From Chromera velia (lineage: Eukaryota > Sar > Chromeraceae): 44,859 bases of DNA. The stretch is from positions 1 to 44,859 of the forward strand of contig JAHBMJ010000569.1 in the NCBI GenBank assembly GCA_018398765.1, in the 5' to 3' direction. This document shows positions 41,116 through 44,859 of this stretch, piece by piece; the first letter of the stretch is position 1; each line of letters begins with the position of its first letter. A program made the position numbers and the translations under genes. The notes below the pieces were generated by a model. That model saw nothing but the letters and a program-made list of their open reading frames with translations. It had not been told where the DNA came from and ran no database searches.

Positions 41116-44100
41116 TCACTGCACCATGGGTGCAATTTTGAGGAGTCTCTGCGAGTGTCTGGAGGGGTAGCTGAGAAGCTCTGGGTGCGAGTGGAGGTGC
41201 TCGAAGATGCGCCGGAGCTGCAAAGTGCAAAGAAGGAGACAGAAAAATATGGGGAACTAGGGAAGAAGGGGAGAGACACTGAGAAGGATGCAGATCGGGC
41301 AGGGAGGAGCAGCAAAGCTGTGCGAAGAAGCAGTCTCTCTATCTTGGTGAGCAGGAAGAGGAAGAGAACCCTACCGGTGCAGGCGGAGATGAAAATTAGG
41401 GGGGAAAAGAGTGAAATGAACGGAAAGACAGAAAGAATTAATCTTCGCACATTCATCCAAGGACTTATGCAGACACGCTCCCAAATGAGTGTCTTCCATC
41501 CAACGGTCGATCCTGCTTGTTCAGATGTACATGACGTGTGTGTGTGTACATACGCAGACCATACTAAGTACAGACAAACCGAATGAAAGGAGCTAGAGAG
41601 CTGACTGACGTGTGTCCTGATTTGAGGATCCTGCGGGTTGATGATTTCTGTTCTCTGTGCCTCCAGAAGGTCAAACAGGAAATCGTGTGTGGTCCAAGCT
41701 TCCTGCTCGTCCTCTGTCACAGGCAGCCACTCAGAGACGATCTTTTGGACCCGGGCCGCACAGGTGGGAACTCCCAAGTCGCCCCTGCATGCACGCACAC
41801 ATGAATGAATGGAGATGTATGGAATGGGAGCACACTTATTTCGTCGTCACTTTGTGACGTTGCACGAAGCAGAAGGAGCACCACGAACTACGCGGAAGAA
41901 GAACAAGAAGCGAAAAAAGAACGGCGGCAGACAGACAAACGCAAAGGCACGGCAGAGAAGAGAGCGTGACTGAGGCAGAATGGGAATGAGGCTACTGGGA
42001 TTTCCCCGTCTGCATGTCAGGCAGTCAGATGAATTTAGCGTATGTGTGAGAGAGCCGGATTGAGTGGCGGCGATCCAATGTGTTTGCGCAGGTATTAGTC
42101 CTTTTCCCTGGACGATGAAAGATGAGTAGAGAAGAAAGAACTCGCCCTTGAGGGACTTCACTGACGCGAATTGAGAGATGATCTTGGTGAGTGCACACAC
42201 TGCGCAGTCTATCACGAGTCTCCTCTCCGACAGTCGGGGGTGTTGGAAGCAGAGATTTAGCTGCAGATGTGCAACGAAACAGACAGATAGACGGACAACG
42301 CAGAGTCTGGAGAGGCCGACAGAAGCACAATGAACAAACTCAACGAAGTCTACGAACATGATGGCTTTACACTCATGTACAGGAACATGGCGGTGTCTCT
42401 TGGAAATACGAACATGCCCGAGCTGGCGAGACGTAGTGTTTCTTTCGTGGACAGAGGAACAAACACGGCAACGATCCACAACGCAAGCGAAGGAGAAACA
42501 GGCAGCAGAGAACCCAAAAAACCACAAAAGAGCCCAAAGCGGGTCAAAAATGGCAGACGCCAGAGAGACATTTAGGAGAGGAGAGGGGAGGCAGGCAGAG
42601 CTCACGAAGAAAAGAAAAGAAGAGACGCACCGCAGAGACGACTTCCGAGAGACGGGGTCTGACAACCTCAGGTGCCCTCTGAGCGAGACACCCGAGACCG
42701 AACGCCGAAGCCTGACACCTCAAGATGTCGTCCTCGTCCTCTCCCTCGTCCTCCTCGTCGCCCTCCGCAGGTGCGGGCAGCTGCTGCGTGTCTGACTGGA
42801 CGAAACGGAGGAAGGCGGCCAGAGCGGGGACGCCGTAAAGCTGCATGCATGCACGCATGTATGCAAACAAGGGAGGAAGTGGGAGGGAGATAGAAAGAAA
42901 GACAGGAGATATTTGAGGTGATGAAGGAATACACTCACGATTGGTTCCGCCTTTTCTTCGATCTCGCTCGGATAATGGATTGATCTTTGGAAGGATCGAT
43001 GTACGGTGCACATGCACTACGTGAATGCACAGATGTCTCTCTACCTCCCCCCCTAGCTGCCTGTCTAGACAGACTCTCTTTTTTCCCTGACGACCAACTG
43101 ACTGCAATTGCCTGGGGCCCCCCACAGTCGACTGCGTCTGCGAATGCGCAAATGGCTGCCAGGACACCCGCGCTGTGCTCACTCGCATAGTCTGCGTTGG
43201 CCATCCCGTTCTGCAGGATTTTGCTGTACACTGGCGCCACGTGCTGGTTGAATGCCTCCGTGCACAGCGGTCCCTCCATCTGCACGCATGCATGCATCAC
43301 GAGGAAATCAAGGAAAAAAGAAAGAAAGAAAGAAAGAAAGGAAGGAAGGAAATGAAATTGCATCCTCCAATCCAAAGACAAAAAGATCGCAGGGGAAGCA
43401 AGGCAGAAGACCGCAGACGGCTTCTCATTCTCTCTGTATGAAAAGAAACGTCGACAGGGCTACAGACAAACGCTTTTCACTCTCGAAAAAAATCCTTCCC
43501 CTCGCTCCCTCAAATGCGAACACACCCCTCAATCTCGCCCACACAACATTAAAAAGTCCAAAAACAGCAAACGGCCGCTCAGACAGGAACGCAGACAGGG
43601 AAAGAAAAAAAAAAAACAGACAGACAGACCTTGAAGAGGTTCCCAGAGATTTGCATCACCGTGTCAAAGATCTCCCCGACCTCGTCATCCTCATCGTCGT
43701 CCTCTTCCAGGAGCTGTTTTTTTTTTTTTTGGAGGCAGGCACACGGGAGGCGTTTCAGACCAAGGAACGGGAAAGACAAAAAAGTCACAAAGCAGCAAAA
43801 AAATGCAACACGGGAGAGGAAGAGAGGCACGATGAACCTGGATCTCGCTAACGGACAGCTTTTTTCTTGTGTGCCGCTTCTATACCGATCACTGCACGAA
43901 AGTAAAAGCAGTTGCCGGCTCAAACGACGGCAAGCTCGAAGCTCTTTGTTGCAGGAAGAAAGGAGGGGCCTCGGGCACATTACAAGACCCAAAGAGACAC
44001 CGCTGGAAGAATCCTGCGTACTCTAGCGTGACAGGAAAGGGACGAACGGCAAGCGTGCCAGAAGGAGAAAACCTAGCGGACTGCCCGACAGAAAAAAAAA

Positions 44101-44128
44101 AAAAGAAAGGAAGGAAATAAGGAAGGAA

Positions 44129-44162
<34 letters not shown>

Positions 44163-44859
44163 AAAAAAAAAAAAAAGACTAGCTGTCTGCTTGCCTGACT
44201 GACCCCCTTGTCCTCTCTCAGGTCCTCTCTCTCGAGCGCTCTGCATGGACGCAGAAAGGGAATTTATCAAGTGGCTGTCTGGATCATGCATGGTTCACGT
44301 TTCCTCTGAAAATCTCAGCAGACGGAAAAAACGTTCCTCCCAGAAAAAACATACAAGGCAGGATTCTTCTCAAGACGAGCGAATTTGTCGATAGAAGTCG
44401 GCAAAGAAATCAAAAAGAGACTTTCTCCACCCCTTCTTCAGGAAGAATGGCGAGGAGAATCTTTCTCTCACGAGAGGAGAAAAAGGGGAGGAAACATCGA
44501 AAAGGCCTCCGCAAAAGTGCTTTTTTTTCTATCTCTTGATTTTTTTCAGTCCATTTGACACAGCTTCATGGAAGAAGAAACACATGCATTGTGACGCTCT
44601 TCTGTCTGCTGCAACACATCATTCTGTTCCGATTTTCTCCCTTGTAGACTACTCACTTTTGCAGTGCCTTTCCGCAAGCTGCGTAGATGACGTTGACGAG
44701 CTGCTGCTGCTTCTGCTTCCCCTCCGCTCCACTCCCCCAGCAGCAGTCAAACAACGGACCTCCTGTTGCACCCCCCTCGGCAACAGGAATCATCCCTGCA
44801 CTGACGCGGTTGTGCATTATGCACAGAGCATCTAGACTCTCGCGCACCGACGGCAGCCA
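41116..44859 (-). CDS. IPO5: Importin-5/Kap121-type karyopherin beta, 3' part only
   Basis: Importin-5 family proteins are HEAT-repeat receptors that carry cargo such as ribosomal proteins and histones through nuclear pores under Ran control. The window holds the C-terminal exons; the 5' part lies beyond 44859. Exons in transcript order: 44657-44859 (partial), 44204-44240, 43630-43713, 43103-43279, a short exon ending at 42939, 42631-42840, 42157-42260, 41610-41784 and 41116-41217. Phases agree everywhere except that the start of the fifth exon is unclear. Diagnostic stretches are FADAVDCGGPQAIA, ASAFGLGCLAQRAPEVVRP, IDCAVCALTKIISQF and VSEWLPVTEDEQEAWTTHDF then LFDLLEA, which follow the human importin-5 order. 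An acidic loop (EGDEEDEGEDEDD) interrupts one HEAT repeat. The protein ends LLKIAPMVQ, about 30 residues earlier than human. Donors include GTCTGTCTGTCTG and GTCAGTCAG. Confidence 0.88.
43315..43352. repeat. (AAAG)n(GGAA)n microsatellite
   Basis: AAAG units followed by AGGA units in an importin intron, about 40 bases from the exon acceptor at 43279/43280. Confidence 0.9.
44088..44177. repeat. A-rich, (GGAA)n and (GAAA)n tract
   Basis: Poly-A, GGAA and GAAA units and another poly-A run in an importin intron. In transcript sense this is a long pyrimidine tract that starts about 25 bases after the donor at 44203/44204. Confidence 0.9.

Overview
This window looks like nuclear DNA of a photosynthetic protist with a complex (secondary, red-lineage) plastid. 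The evidence is spliced protein genes with GT-AG introns, two nuclear genes whose products begin with a signal peptide (one with a classic ASA|FVAP junction, the other followed by a twin-arginine lumen signal), and a PsbQ-family photosystem II protein. Very dense microsatellites, long AT-rich transposon-like islands and abundant TGCATGCA palindromes fit a chromerid alga such as Chromera velia. That species guess is inference only; another complex-plastid alga is possible. Two assembly gaps (N runs) are present.

Layout. (1) 1-1304: a small three-exon membrane-protein gene of unknown function on the minus strand. (2) 1305-1954: a short divergent promoter region with four long TGCATGCA clusters and a perfect GCGCGCGC hairpin. 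(3) 1955-2626: a single-exon secreted protein of unknown family (+). (4) 2627-4358: mostly an AT-rich gene-free island. (5) 4359-18938: RAD50 on the minus strand. I reconstructed it completely: 31 exons, 30 introns, 1396 codons plus stop, all phases consistent, with Walker A, Q-loop, zinc hook, signature motif, Walker B and H-loop present. (6) 18939-21340: gene-free, partly AT-rich. (7) 21341-23147: a PsbQ-like thylakoid lumen protein (-). (8) 23148-23877: a shared head-to-head promoter region. (9) 23878-26229: a plastid-targeted protein (+) with one membrane segment and a long charged helical region, possibly a diverged ATP synthase peripheral-stalk (b-type) subunit. (10) 26230-36677: about 10 kb without a supported gene, including a gap and a 3.6 kb AT-rich island with at least two TIR elements and a tRNA-like SINE candidate. 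(11) 36678-38141: a secreted protein with five to six 10-residue repeats (-). (12) 38142-41115: gene-free, with a further AT-rich island and a small TIR element. (13) 41116-44859: the 3' part of an importin-5/Kap121-type karyopherin gene (-), running off the right edge.

The genes do not form an operon or a known cluster. The only functional pairing suggested is the divergent pair of plastid genes at 21.3-26.2 kb, which could share a promoter.

The most unusual signal is in splice-site structure. Across 46 hand-reconstructed introns on both strands, the donor is very often the start of a run of GTNN tetramers (GTCAGTCAGTCA, GTCGGTCGGTCG, GTGAGTAGGTGGGTCGGT), with C at +3 in about half. The acceptor is TGCAG in about three quarters, often the end of a TGCN-type tetramer run. 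RAD50 also carries exact duplications over splice sites: a 31-bp triplication over the donor next to the signature motif, and a duplicated acceptor upstream of exon 21. A dispersed intronic unit occurs three times in one RAD50 intron and once in another. Together these suggest splice-site-linked tandem-repeat growth or an introner-like process.
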